A DNA stretch of 64,000 bases from Flavobacterium sp. ACN2 (GTDB lineage Bacteria > Bacteroidota > Bacteroidia > Flavobacteriales > Flavobacteriaceae), in assembly GCF_002303885.1 (NCBI RefSeq), contig NZ_MRCM01000009.1, positions 62,001-126,000 on the forward strand. Direction: 5' to 3'. Shown here one piece after another: positions 1 to 7,879 of this stretch. The position numbers and the translations under genes are program-made. A model generated the notes under the pieces. That model saw only the letters and a list, made by a program, of their open reading frames with translations. It searched no databases and was not told the DNA's origin. Every line of letters starts with the position of its first letter. Position 1 is the stretch's first letter.

Positions 1-756
1 GGAGTAAACGGCTACGTTAACGGAAATGATTTAAGTGTGGCTTTTAATAAAAACGAAGCCAATCCTTTGTTAAGCGAATATTATTCGACAGGAACCATAA
101 GAACAGCGGCAAGTTATGATTATGCTAACGGAGATGATCCTAAGTTTGATGCCGCTTCGGCTGGAGTAGGAGTAGATTTAGGTTTTACCTACGAATATCG
201 TACAAACTGCCATTCTTGCGCAGGAAATCGTTATAAGTTTAAAGCTGCTGCTTCTATAACCGATATTGGAAAACTAAACTATAATAACATTGTCGAGAAT
301 ACTTATAATATTACAGGAAGGGTAACGCAGCAAGATATTGAAGATGCAGACGATATTTTTGAGTTTTTTGATTCTAACTATACTAAAGTATCTTCGAGAA
401 AAGGGGTAAAAGCAAATCTTCCAACGGCTTTGCACACCAATTTGGACTGGAACATCGACCAAAGATTTTATGTGAATTTAAGCGGTGATTTCAATCTAGT
501 AGATGCCAAAAAAGTAAACGGAACCGCAATAGCCAATTCGGTTACTTTTACGCCGAGATATGAAACCAGACAGTTTAGTTTCTATGTTCCGGTGACCTAT
601 ATGCAATACAGCGGAACTCAAATAGGAGCGGGTTTTAGAGCAGGTCCAATATTTATTGGTTCTGGAACTCTTTTCTCCAATATGTTTTCAAACAACTCAA
701 AAGGCTGTAATATTTATGCTGGTTTAAAATTGCCTATTTATCAGGATTATAGGTAG
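1..756 (+). CDS. DUF5723-type outer-membrane protein, 5' end outside window
   Basis: The reading frame is open from base 1 to the stop at 754-756, so only the C-terminal ~250 residues are present; the GTG at 37 is internal. The sequence aligns closely with residues ~195-440 of the protein encoded at 7880-10063: shared blocks include SITDIGKLNY/SVTDIGSINY, GVKANLPTAL/GVKTNLPTAI and GAGFRAGPIFIGSG. That region is the predicted beta-rich DUF5723 outer-membrane domain. Unlike its paralogue, this protein stops right after the domain (PIYQDYR) and has no thrombospondin type 3 repeats and no OmpA domain. A Cys pair (TNCHSCAG) is absent from the paralogue. Function unknown; an envelope protein by family resemblance. 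Confidence 0.8.
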   Translation, partial: GVNGYVNGNDLSVAFNKNEANPLLSEYYSTGTIRTAASYDYANGDDPKFDAASAGVGVDLGFTYEYRTNCHSCAGNRYKFKAAASITDIGKLNYNNIVENTYNITGRVTQQDIEDADDIFEFFDSNYTKVSSRKGVKANLPTALHTNLDWNIDQRFYVNLSGDFNLVDAKKVNGTAIANSVTFTPRYETRQFSFYVPVTYMQYSGTQIGAGFRAGPIFIGSGTLFSNMFSNNSKGCNIYAGLKLPIYQDYR

Positions 757-945
757 AGGTTCTGAGGTGCTAAGATTCTAAGGTTCTGAGATGCTGAGAT
801 TCTAAGATTCTAACTTAAATTTGAAGACATAAAAAAACAGCATCTACAAAGTAGATGCTGTTTTTTTTTTAAGATTAGTAAGCAAGATTAAAAAATCGAA
901 AATATAAACCTTAGAACCTTAGAATCTTAGCAACTTAGTATCTTA
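757..945. repeat. CTAAG-type interspersed inverted repeat
   Basis: Right after the stop codon come short units of the type TTCTAAG / ATGCTGAG (757-812). The complementary units (CCTTAGAACC, ATCTTAG, AACTTAG) lie at 908-945, so the two blocks can pair over a long imperfect stem with the terminator hairpin at 837-861 inside. The same family occurs at 16432-16600 and 35947-36145. The pattern is visible directly; function unknown. Confidence 0.7.
837..870. terminator. Intrinsic terminator
   Basis: Perfect 11-bp stem ACAGCATCTAC / GTAGATGCTGT with loop AAA, followed by ten T on the plus strand and preceded by seven A, so it can act in both directions. It ends the partial gene at 1-756. Confidence 0.8.
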
Positions 946-1041
946 AAAAAATATATTGAAGGTCTTCACCCCATCAACCGTTTCCCCAAACACGTATGAT
1001 GGAGCTAGACGCCTAAAAATACTCTCGTATATTCTAAACAT
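943..1041 (-). CDS. Possible 32-residue peptide
   Basis: A minus-strand ATG at 1041 opens 32 codons ending in TAA at 943-945, immediately before the CTAAG repeat block. The peptide (MFRIYESIFRRLAPSYVFGE..., ending KTFNIFF) has ordinary amino-acid composition, and the local base composition is richer in G+C than the flanks. No family recognised. It could equally be the decayed 3' end of a longer gene. Reported only as a candidate. Confidence 0.25.
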   Translation of the reverse strand: MFRIYESIFRRLAPSYVFGETVDGVKTFNIFF

Positions 1042-1128
1042 TTATATAGATTAGAGTAAACGTAAACGCCATTTTTTATCATTATTTCGCTAAACTTTTC
1101 CATAATAATTTAAATTAAGTTAAACAAA

Positions 1129-1506
1129 TTACTCTCTAGATGATTCGTATTGTGATGATTCTTCTTCTTCTTCAGAAGAATCATGATGAGGTTTAGAAAC
1201 CAGATTGGTTACAATAAGCTGAACAATCGAGCCTAAAACACCTTTAAACATTGAGTCGCCTTTACCGACAATAAATCTTTTGGCTAAATAACCAATTCCG
1301 ATACTGATGGCAGATTGAGCGATGTGGCTTTTAAAACCAACCGTTTCGTTGATTTCTTCCACCGTGTTTCGAATAAGGTTAATGGGCTTTAAATTGTCTT
1401 TAATTTCATTAATCTCGTCTTTTATAGCACACCATTCTGTGTCCTGGCGAATTTCTAGTTCCTCAATTTTTTGATTTAACTGATCAATAGTGTAAATAGC
1501 CTCCAT
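1129..1506 (-). CDS. Hypothetical protein with coiled coil and acidic tail
   Basis: 125 residues. Residues ~5-45 are heptad-rich and charged (QKIEELEIRQ, IKDEINEIKDN), consistent with a coiled coil. Two moderately hydrophobic stretches follow (~65-80 SAISIGIGYL and ~88-103 GVLGSIVQLIV). The C-terminus is very acidic and Ser-rich (SSEEEEESSQ). No signal peptide. It lies 30 bp downstream of the holin-like gene on the same strand and closes a run of small envelope/stress genes (2438 to 1129), which suggests co-transcription. Family not recognised; membrane-associated partner of the upstream holin-like/YtxH proteins is an inference from context. Confidence 0.7.
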   Translation of the reverse strand: MEAIYTIDQLNQKIEELEIRQDTEWCAIKDEINEIKDNLKPINLIRNTVEEINETVGFKSHIAQSAISIGIGYLAKRFIVGKGDSMFKGVLGSIVQLIVTNLVSKPHHDSSEEEEESSQYESSRE

Positions 1507-1535
1507 AGTTTTTTCGGTTTTTTAGGTTAATTAAA

Positions 1536-1895
1536 TCAGTTTTTTGTTTCTTTTAGAATACTTGAAATGATAGTATTTCCAATAGGAGTTTTTATCAGTT
1601 TATGATGTGATTTTACAACCACAATTACCAAAATTAGATAAAATAGCGCCATGATAAAAAAGCCATAGTAATACTCTCCAAGTTCTTTACCAATCCATAA
1701 ACTAATCCCGATATTTAGGAACAAAGTAAAAAATGCAACAACAATACCAATCGCTATCTTTGAAGCCAATGATGAAGCACCATCAGCAACAGAACATACT
1801 GTTTTTAGTTTAAGTAATTCTAAACTTGTTTTAGCATAGTTTTCTGCTTTTTCATAAAGATTTAAATTCTCGTTTGTTGTTGCATTTGGTTCCAT
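1536..1895 (-). CDS. Holin-like/YqjE-type two-helix membrane protein
   Basis: 119 residues. A charged amphipathic N-terminus (~10-40, YEKAENYAKTSLELLKLKTV) is followed by two transmembrane helices (~47-68 and ~77-98) and a short cytosolic tail. This layout matches the phage-holin-3-6/YqjE-like family common in Bacteroidota next to YtxH and CsbD-like genes. No phage genes are nearby, so a lysis role is unlikely; a membrane/stress role is the better reading. It lies 47 bp downstream of the YtxH gene. Confidence 0.65.
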   Translation of the reverse strand: MEPNATTNENLNLYEKAENYAKTSLELLKLKTVCSVADGASSLASKIAIGIVVAFFTLFLNIGISLWIGKELGEYYYGFFIMALFYLILVIVVVKSHHKLIKTPIGNTIISSILKETKN

Positions 1896-1942
1896 GATAT
1901 AGGGTTTTATGGTTTGAAAATTTCACTAATTAATTCTACTTA

Positions 1943-2227
1943 TTAATAGTTTGATTTTACTGTTTTAACATCGTCTTTTAGCGTGTTGTAATCTTCTTTA
2001 ACTTGGTTAAGTTTAGATTTTCCTTCTTCGATAATTTCTTTACCGTTTGAAGTAATTGTGCTTACAATGCCATCAAATTTTGTTTTTAGATTATCACCAT
2101 AATCTTTTGATTTATCTTTGATTTTTTTTCTTGTGTTTGATCCTTTGTCTGGTGCAAATAAAACACCTATGAATGCTCCCGCCGCTGCGGCTCCTAAAAT
2201 TCCTAAAATTGTGCTACTAGTTTTCAT
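1943..2227 (-). CDS. YtxH domain protein
   Basis: 94 residues. An N-terminal Gly/Ala-rich membrane helix (ILGILGAAAAGAFIGVLFAP) runs directly into the DKGSNTRKKIKDK signature of the YtxH family, followed by a long amphipathic helical tail (KTKFDGIVSTITSNGKEIIE). YtxH proteins are general-stress membrane proteins of unknown biochemical role. The neighbours (Lmo0937-type small protein upstream, holin-like protein downstream) are the usual companions in Flavobacteriaceae. Confidence 0.85.
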   Translation of the reverse strand: MKTSSTILGILGAAAAGAFIGVLFAPDKGSNTRKKIKDKSKDYGDNLKTKFDGIVSTITSNGKEIIEEGKSKLNQVKEDYNTLKDDVKTVKSNY

Positions 2228-2285
2228 AATAAATAATTTAATGGATTAATATTTAATAATTTGTTGATTTAATAAATTGTGATTT

Positions 2286-2438
2286 TTAAATTTCTCGACC
2301 TTTAATTAGTCGAAGCAATACTGCGATAATGGCAATTACTAACAGAATGTGGATTATGCTTCCGAAACTGTAAACAAAGAACCCAAGAGCCCAAAGTATC
2401 ACCAGAATCACTGCGAGTGTATATAATAAGTTTGACAT
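2286..2438 (-). CDS. Lmo0937-type 50-residue membrane protein
   Basis: A minus-strand ORF with ATG at 2436-2438 and TAA at 2286-2288 encodes 50 residues: MSNLLYTLAVILVILWALGF, then a second hydrophobic segment (~27-43), ending RLIKGREI. Two short hydrophobic helices and a basic C-terminus match the Lmo0937 family (DUF5670) of tiny membrane proteins, usually annotated beside YtxH/CsbD stress genes. It lies 58 bp upstream of the YtxH gene and 37 bp downstream of the beta-barrel gene. Family assignment is from sequence pattern, not a search. Confidence 0.85.
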   Translation of the reverse strand: MSNLLYTLAVILVILWALGFFVYSFGSIIHILLVIAIIAVLLRLIKGREI

Positions 2439-2475
2439 GGTTTTTTATTTTAGTGGTTAATAATCAGTTTTTCTT

Positions 2476-3123
2476 TTAGTTTAACTTATAAGAAAGATAT
2501 AAAGTCAAGTTGCTGTTTTTTGCATCAGGAAACGTGTATGTAGTTCCTGCAACCGTTCTTTCTTTACCTACAGTAGTTAAACCGTAATTGTAACGTAATC
2601 CAACGCTGATTGGGTTAAAATCTACCCCGACACCAGCAGAAAGACCTGCATCAAATTTGGCTAGATCATCTGTGTCAATGTCTTGGTCAAAATCAAAACT
2701 TCCGTCTCCGCTAACTTTAGAGCTTACTAAATAAGAAGCGTAACCACCGGCATGAATGTTGAAATTTTTAGTAACATTTACTCTAACCAAAAGTGGCACT
2801 TCTATGTAGTTCAATCTAAATTTTGCATTTCCAGATGCAAAAGCATTGTTGTATTCTAATTCTGAACCTTTTGTTGTAAACAAAATCTCTGGCTGAATCG
2901 CTACAAAGTCTGAAATAGGAAGTGTAGCATAAACACCGGCATTAAATCCGTATAAGATATTATTATCATCTACATCGTCTCCGCTTCCATATAAGTTAGA
3001 CATGTTGAATCCTCCTTTTACACCGAATTCGGTATTTACATTATTGTCCTGAGCGTGCAGCATTCCAAATGATGCTGATAAAAAAAGTGTTAAGGCGCAT
3101 AAAAAATTGGCTTGTAATTTCAT
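2476..3123 (-). CDS. Outer-membrane beta-barrel protein (porin family)
   Basis: 215 residues with a clear signal peptide ending at LHAQ (~25). The mature part has alternating strands typical of the small 8-stranded barrel family (PF13568-like): GVKGGFNMSNL, YGFNAGVYATLPI, FRLNYIEVPLLVRVN, GLSAGVGVDFNPISVGLRYN, and the C-terminal LTLYLSYKLN strand with a terminal aromatic/hydrophobic pattern. The LNYIEVPLLVRV block is a hallmark of this family in Flavobacteriaceae. Cargo or ligand unknown. It follows the DUF4142 lipoprotein gene on the same strand (34 bp). Confidence 0.85.
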   Translation of the reverse strand: MKLQANFLCALTLFLSASFGMLHAQDNNVNTEFGVKGGFNMSNLYGSGDDVDDNNILYGFNAGVYATLPISDFVAIQPEILFTTKGSELEYNNAFASGNAKFRLNYIEVPLLVRVNVTKNFNIHAGGYASYLVSSKVSGDGSFDFDQDIDTDDLAKFDAGLSAGVGVDFNPISVGLRYNYGLTTVGKERTVAGTTYTFPDAKNSNLTLYLSYKLN

Positions 3124-3157
3124 AGTAAAAAATAATTAGTTAATAGATAATAGGCGT

Positions 3158-3727
3158 TTATTCATTTTGTTTTTTTATTCTTTCAGTCTCTCGTAAGAGT
3201 TTATATTGTTCTGGCAAAAATCTAAGAACGAGTTCCAAAATTTGTTTATCATTTGTTTCTCTAGAAATAGTCTCAAATAACTCAATCTGGTCGCATATGG
3301 CTTCTGTCATGGCGTTTAAATAGATATTGTTAAAATCATTATTGCTTGCGTCTATGAGGTTGTACAGGTCTCGTTTGTGCGTGGCGTTTATTTCAGTAAT
3401 AACAATGAGCTTTGATGTGGCCAATTTGGCTATTTGATCCAACAATTGATTCTCTTGGAGTTCAATTCTTTTACTTAATTCCTGAACAATAACATCTGAA
3501 CTTTTTTGTTGTGCAATTTGACTTTTTGAAATAATAGATTTGCTAATATTCGCCGTAGAAATAAAAAAGTAGACTTCTGTTTCTTCTCTTTCATTTTTTG
3601 CAAAAGCTTGATTCTTCAAAGTATTTTCAATCGGATTAATTTTTCTGCAAGATGTGATGCATAGTACCAATAAGATTAAGAAAAAGACTTTAAAATATGT
3701 CGCCTTCATGGGGGAAATTACTTTCAT
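3158..3727 (-). CDS. DUF4142 ferritin-like lipoprotein
   Basis: 189 residues from ATG 3727, or 183 from the second Met. The N-terminus is a lipoprotein signal (LILLVLCITSC, Cys ~27). The rest is helical and matches the DUF4142 layout: FFISTANISKSIISKSQIAQQKSSDVIVQE, then ELSKRIELQENQL, NATHKRDLYNLIDAS, FNNIYLNAMTEAICDQIELF and a last helix. DUF4142 proteins are periplasmic or lipid-anchored four-helix proteins of unknown function, often in stress gene neighbourhoods. The next gene downstream is the beta-barrel protein. Confidence 0.75.
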   Translation of the reverse strand: MKVISPMKATYFKVFFLILLVLCITSCRKINPIENTLKNQAFAKNEREETEVYFFISTANISKSIISKSQIAQQKSSDVIVQELSKRIELQENQLLDQIAKLATSKLIVITEINATHKRDLYNLIDASNNDFNNIYLNAMTEAICDQIELFETISRETNDKQILELVLRFLPEQYKLLRETERIKKQNE

Positions 3728-3884
3728 TATTACTTCTTAAAGTATTACATTACAAAGATGCTAACGAATGAAAGATTTTGCTTTACAGCATAAAAATGAA
3801 TCGTTATATAATTCCCATAATAGATTTTTTTCAAGGGTTTATCCTTTTAAAATCAATGGTTTGTGAAGTTTGGGTTTGGTATAA

Positions 3885-3927
3885 AAAAAAAGAAATTATA
3901 GGTTTTTCTATAATTTCTTTTTCTGTT
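3885..3927 (-). terminator. Intrinsic terminator downstream of the histidine kinase gene
   Basis: AGAAATTATAG / CTATAATTTCT hairpin with loop GTTTTT, flanked by an A-run on the left and T-rich sequence on the right. It lies ~50 bp past the minus-strand stop at 3977. The plus-strand 62-codon frame running through it (3778-3966) is not a gene. Confidence 0.65.
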
Positions 3928-3976
3928 TTTCGATATAATGTAGGAGATTTTTTTTCTTACAAATAAAAATAAAATT

Positions 3977-5764
3977 TTAATCTGGTAGAAAGACCGTAAA
4001 GATAGAGCCTTTGCCCAAAGTGCTGTCGGCTACAATATGTCCTTTATGGTTCTCGACAATCTTCTTGCAGATTGCTAATCCGATTCCGGTTCCTGGATAA
4101 TCTGTTTTAGAATGGAGACGTTGAAAGAGAATAAAAATAGTTTCTTTAAACTGCGGGTCAAATCCCATTCCGTTGTCTGTAAAAGTAATTTTGTGAAATT
4201 TCTTTACCGACTGTTCTAATATTTCTGGATACTCTGAAGAGCTTACTTTTTCGCTAGAAATAGATATTTCAGGTTCAACATCGGGCTGACTGTATTTTAA
4301 TGAATTTCCAATTAAATTGATAAACAGCTGTTCGATCTGATACGGAATTACCGCAAGCTTCGGAAGTTTACCAATGCGCTGAATAACGGCTTTCTTTTCT
4401 TCAATAGTTTCAGCCAGTTCAGATTCGGCATTGTCCAAAAGTTCATTCAGATTCATTTTAATGAATTCCTTTTTGGTTGTATTGGTTCTAGAGAATAAAA
4501 GAAGATCGTCTATTAAAACACGCATTCTTTTTGCCGAACTTTCTATTTTGGTAATGTAATTTTTACCGCTTTCAGACATAACTTCTTTGTCGGCACTTGA
4601 AACTCTAGAAATAAAGGTTTGTATTTTTCGAAGTGGTTCTTGCAAATCGTGACTAGCAACATGGTTGAAAGAGGCCAGTTCTTTATTGCTTTTTTCCAAT
4701 TCTTTATTTCGTTCCTGCAATTCGATATTAAGAAGATGCTCGTCTGTAATGTCAAAGTTAATTCCGAGCAAGATTTTACTGCCTTGCTGATCGGTTACTA
4801 ATTTACCTGTTGTTTTAAAGTAACGCACTTCAAAATCTGGACGTATAATTTTGTAATATACAAACGGAAGATGTTTCTTCTCTATAATTCCGTCAATAGC
4901 TTTTGCTACTGCTTCCTTATCATCTGGATGAACATATTTTAAAAGTGTTGCTTTGTTAGGAGCAAAAGATTTTGGCTCAAGCCCTAATAATCGGAACTGG
5001 TTGTCTGAAAAATCTATTTTATCAGAATCCAGATCCCATTGCCAAGTGCTGAATTTACCAATATTTTCAGATTCAGAAATTAAACCTGTCGAAATAAGAA
5101 GTTTTTTATTGAATACTTTCAGTCGTTCAAAATCACGGCTAATTTGACGATAAGCCAGTAAAATAAAGCTCAAAGCGACTAGAAATAAAGAAATAGAAAA
5201 CAGCGGACTTAAAGAAATTTCCGAATCGTAAATCTTTAGTCTTTTCTTTAAAAAATCCTTCTCAATGTCGTTCATTTCGTCCACCTTAAAACGGATATTT
5301 TCCATTAAAATACGGCCGCCAAACATATGATTGTCCAATTTTCTTTTATCGTATGTTTTTGGATCGCTATATTTTAGACAATTTTCAAAAGAAACAAAAC
5401 GCTGGGTAATGAGTTTGAAAAGTTTCTGAAGATTTTCCTGCTGTCTCGGATTATCGGCAGTGAGTTTTTTTAAGGTAATAAAAGAAGTATTGACCTTATC
5501 TCGGGAATAAATGTACGGAGTCAGAAAACGGGCATTGCGAGTGATGATGTACCCTCGCTGGCCCGTTTCTGCATCTTTTATAGCCGACATTAATCGTTCG
5601 AGCTGAATGTTGATTTCGTAAGTATGCATAACCAGTTTGCTTGATTCATTCAAGTCCTGATTATGTTTGTAAGCAATTGAAGAAAGAAATAACAGAATGA
5701 AAACTGCGATTACAAAAATAACTCTCAAAGAGTTTGAAGAATTAAAATTTGGTATCCACTTCAT
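3977..5764 (-). CDS. CHASE3-PAS hybrid-type sensor histidine kinase
   Basis: 595 residues. Order: TM1 (~13-31); a periplasmic CHASE3-like helical domain (~40-180, with ERLMSAIKDAETGQRGYIIT and LMENIRF blocks); TM2 (~186-204); PAS (~238-345, WQWDLDSDKIDFSDNQFRLLGL); a short coiled coil; HisKA with phospho-acceptor His372 in ASHDLQEPLR; and HATPase_c with N-box (NLIGNSLKYS), G1 DNGMGF (~530) and G2 GTGIGLAIC (~558). No receiver domain is fused. It lies 14 bp downstream of a single-domain response regulator, so the pair is likely one signalling unit. Ligand unknown; CHASE3 domains in this group have not been assigned a general ligand. Confidence 0.93.
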   Translation of the reverse strand: MKWIPNFNSSNSLRVIFVIAVFILLFLSSIAYKHNQDLNESSKLVMHTYEINIQLERLMSAIKDAETGQRGYIITRNARFLTPYIYSRDKVNTSFITLKKLTADNPRQQENLQKLFKLITQRFVSFENCLKYSDPKTYDKRKLDNHMFGGRILMENIRFKVDEMNDIEKDFLKKRLKIYDSEISLSPLFSISLFLVALSFILLAYRQISRDFERLKVFNKKLLISTGLISESENIGKFSTWQWDLDSDKIDFSDNQFRLLGLEPKSFAPNKATLLKYVHPDDKEAVAKAIDGIIEKKHLPFVYYKIIRPDFEVRYFKTTGKLVTDQQGSKILLGINFDITDEHLLNIELQERNKELEKSNKELASFNHVASHDLQEPLRKIQTFISRVSSADKEVMSESGKNYITKIESSAKRMRVLIDDLLLFSRTNTTKKEFIKMNLNELLDNAESELAETIEEKKAVIQRIGKLPKLAVIPYQIEQLFINLIGNSLKYSQPDVEPEISISSEKVSSSEYPEILEQSVKKFHKITFTDNGMGFDPQFKETIFILFQRLHSKTDYPGTGIGLAICKKIVENHKGHIVADSTLGKGSIFTVFLPD

Positions 5765-5777
5765 TATTGGAATGCTT

Positions 5778-6227
5778 TTATTTTAGTCGCAGCAAGAAAT
5801 TATCACGGTTTAAACCAGAAGTATGATAATGCCAGTTTACGGTCACGACTTCATTAATTATTTTTTTCAGCGTATTGAAATCGCTTGGCTTTTTGATGTA
5901 AATATTGGCGCCTTGAATAAAGGTATCTTCAATATCTTCTTCTGAAGAAGAAGTAGAATAAATCGCAATGATTATATCTTTTAAATGGTCCGTTTTTTTG
6001 ATTTCAATCAAACATTCTTTACCTGTTTTCTTAGGCATGTTTAAATCTAGAAACAAAATATCAGGAAGTTTATTGTCTTTATTCATTAAATGATCCATAA
6101 GCTGCATCCCATCATGAACAAAATTTACATTCGTTTGTATCTTTATTTCTTCAAATGCATCTTTAAAGAAAAGACGGTCATCTTCATCATCATCGGCCAA
6201 TAAAATGTGTAATGCGTTTTTTTGCAT
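5778..6227 (-). CDS. Single-domain response regulator (CheY/Rcp1-like)
   Basis: 149 residues, a receiver domain only. The acidic pocket is ADDDED (11-16), the phospho-acceptor is Asp61 in LFLDLNMP, the switch Thr/Ser is in AIYSTSSSEE, and the conserved Lys is in IYIKKPSDF. With no output domain it probably acts by protein contact or phosphotransfer. It sits between the AraC regulator gene (21 bp upstream) and the histidine kinase gene (14 bp downstream), which indicates an operon. Confidence 0.9.
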   Translation of the reverse strand: MQKNALHILLADDDEDDRLFFKDAFEEIKIQTNVNFVHDGMQLMDHLMNKDNKLPDILFLDLNMPKKTGKECLIEIKKTDHLKDIIIAIYSTSSSEEDIEDTFIQGANIYIKKPSDFNTLKKIINEVVTVNWHYHTSGLNRDNFLLRLK

Positions 6228-6248
6228 TTTAATGTGGTATTTGGGTTT

Positions 6249-6800
6249 TTATTTTAAATTTTCTCTTCGTTTCTTAATAATTCTCTGAAAAGCAGACGGA
6301 GTAATTCCGGTTGTGTTTTTAAACTGCGTACTCAAATGCGCGACACTCGAATAGTTTAGTAAAAAAGCAATTTCGGTCAAACTCATTTCGTTGATAATAA
6401 TCAACTGTTTTGCTCTTTCAATTTTCTGTAAAATAATAAAGTTTTCAATAGAAGAATACGTTACTTCTGAGAAAACATTAGATAAATAACCGTAACTGTG
6501 GTTTAATTTTTCTGCCAAAAATACAGAACTTTTATAATTATTGTTGTCATCCATGAAAACAAGTTCGATGATTGCATCTTTTATTTTTTGGACTAATACA
6601 CTTTTTTGATTTTCAACTACTTCAAAACCACACGGAGCCAATTTAGTTTTTAAATTATCCAATGCTTCAGCATCAAGATTGTCTTCAATCTCAATTTCAC
6701 CAAAACCCAGAGTTGTAAAATTTATGTTGTTTTGTTCCAGATTTTGTTTTAAATAAAGAGAGCAAATAGTATTGATGTCGAACTTTATAAATAGTTTCAT
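6249..6800 (-). CDS. AraC-type regulator with N-terminal HMA-like domain
   Basis: 183 residues. The N-terminal ~70 residues (MKLFIKFDINTICSLYLKQNLEQNNI..., TTLGFGEIEIEDNLDAEALDNLKTKL) resemble the ferredoxin-like domain found on a common Bacteroidota AraC subgroup, but the metal-binding Cys pair is reduced to a single Cys13. The C-terminal ~100 residues are a two-HTH AraC domain (SLTEIAFLLNYSSVAHLSTQFKNTTGITPS). First gene of the regulator-receiver-kinase operon. Confidence 0.88.
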   Translation of the reverse strand: MKLFIKFDINTICSLYLKQNLEQNNINFTTLGFGEIEIEDNLDAEALDNLKTKLAPCGFEVVENQKSVLVQKIKDAIIELVFMDDNNNYKSSVFLAEKLNHSYGYLSNVFSEVTYSSIENFIILQKIERAKQLIIINEMSLTEIAFLLNYSSVAHLSTQFKNTTGITPSAFQRIIKKRRENLK

Positions 6801-6902
6801 TTTATAGAAATTTGGTTAAAGATACTTATTTTTTTTGGTGTTTTTGCTTTTAAATGGTATAGAATTACACGGAAATGTGATTTTAAAATAAATTTTTCAA
6901 AA

Positions 6903-6941
6903 AAATACCGTCTAATATTTTCTTACTAGACGGTATTTCCC
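6903..6941 (-). terminator. Intrinsic terminator of the csbD-like gene
   Basis: AAATACCGTCTA / TAGACGGTATTT, a 12-bp perfect stem around a short AT-rich loop, 19 bp past the stop of the minus-strand CsbD gene. Upstream A/T runs make it possible in both directions. Confidence 0.7.
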
Positions 6942-6959
6942 TGATTGAGTTGCAAGGAT

Positions 6960-7145
6960 TTACAATTCTGACAGGATCTGATGAAATTCTTCTTTTGTTT
7001 TTCCCAGTTTTTGCTGAAGTCTTCCGTACATTTCGTCTTCTTTTCCTTCAGCGAACATCAAATCATCATCTGTTAGAGTTGCAAACTTTTGTTTCAGTTT
7101 ACCTTTCAGCTCATTCCAGTTTCCTTTTATTTCGGTAGTATTCAT
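6960..7145 (-). CDS. CsbD family stress protein
   Basis: 61 residues, the usual CsbD length. Diagnostic N-terminus [20 protein letters not shown], followed by [25 protein letters not shown], matches the family (KGxWxxxKGKxKxxxG...LTDDDL...GKxDQLxGxxQ). CsbD proteins are small, abundant general-stress proteins without a known activity. It is followed on the same strand by its own terminator, and the Dps gene lies 108 bp upstream, so the two could share a stress regulon. Confidence 0.93.
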   Translation of the reverse strand: MNTTEIKGNWNELKGKLKQKFATLTDDDLMFAEGKEDEMYGRLQQKLGKTKEEFHQILSEL

Positions 7146-7253
7146 GATATCTCTTTTTATATATTATTGTATTGTAAAATTGCAAATTATCAATCGGCTT
7201 TATGTTACATTTATTTTTCTGACTGTTGCATAATTTTCATTTTTTTGTCTTTG

Positions 7254-7727
7254 TTACTCCTGATATCTTCTCAGAATCCAAGCCATTTTTTCGTGTTGTT
7301 GCAACAGTCCTGTTACAAAATCGGCAGAACCTACATCATTGGTTTCGTTTTCAAAAACCGGAATATAATCTCTAAATTCGGTTACCAGCTGTTCATGGTT
7401 TTCTAAAAGTTCAGACAACATAGTTTTTTGTGAAGCATATTCTTTTGGAGATTCTTTTAAAGTAGAATTATCTATAAACTCTTTCATTGTCCCGATTGTT
7501 TTTTCGCCCAACTGATTAATGCGTTCTGCAACTTCATCAATATTGGCTTCCAGAATTCTATATTGTTCTTCAAACAATTTATGCAATTCCATGAAGCTAT
7601 TTCCAGAAATATTCCAGTGAAATTTTCTTGTTTTTACATATAATGTCATTTCGTTAGATAAAATTGTTGCTAAAATAGACGCACTCTTTTTTAAATTTTT
7701 TGGTGTAATTCCAATATTTGGGCTCAT
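7254..7727 (-). CDS. dps: Dps/ferritin-like DNA-protecting protein
   Basis: 157 residues, normal Dps length. The ferroxidase-site motifs are visible: KTRKFHWNISGNSFMELHKLFEEQY (His/Trp on helix A) and NIDEVAERINQLGEK (helix B Asp/Glu). Dps proteins form 12-mers that oxidise and store iron with H2O2 and protect DNA. The C-terminus is short and has no Lys-rich DNA-binding tail. Its neighbours (CsbD, and catalase in the same window) fit an oxidative-stress role. Confidence 0.92.
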   Translation of the reverse strand: MSPNIGITPKNLKKSASILATILSNEMTLYVKTRKFHWNISGNSFMELHKLFEEQYRILEANIDEVAERINQLGEKTIGTMKEFIDNSTLKESPKEYASQKTMLSELLENHEQLVTEFRDYIPVFENETNDVGSADFVTGLLQQHEKMAWILRRYQE

Positions 7728-7849
7728 AATTATCTGTATATTAGGTTATTCTCAAAGATACTTTTACAACCCCATTTTTTCTTATATAATTTATCAGAGA
7801 AATTACATGAATTCAATGTTTTTTTAACCCTTTTAGGTTTTAATTATTG

Positions 7850-7857
7850 TAGTTTTG
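7850..7857 (+). promoter_or_regulatory. Candidate -7 box
   Basis: TAGTTTTG matches the Bacteroidota -7 consensus TAnnTTTG, 23 bp before the ATG of the OmpA-family gene. No clear TTG -33 element at standard spacing. Confidence 0.45.
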
Positions 7858-7879
7858 CGCCCATCTAAAACTAAATTTA

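Noticed and set aside
1536..2227. Prophage remnant (holin-like gene)
   Set aside because: Neighbours are YtxH, Lmo0937-type and beta-barrel genes, the usual stress set; no phage gene is present.
3778..3966. 62-codon plus-strand frame
   Set aside because: It runs through the terminator hairpin of the kinase gene and has low-complexity Phe/Lys composition; no start context.
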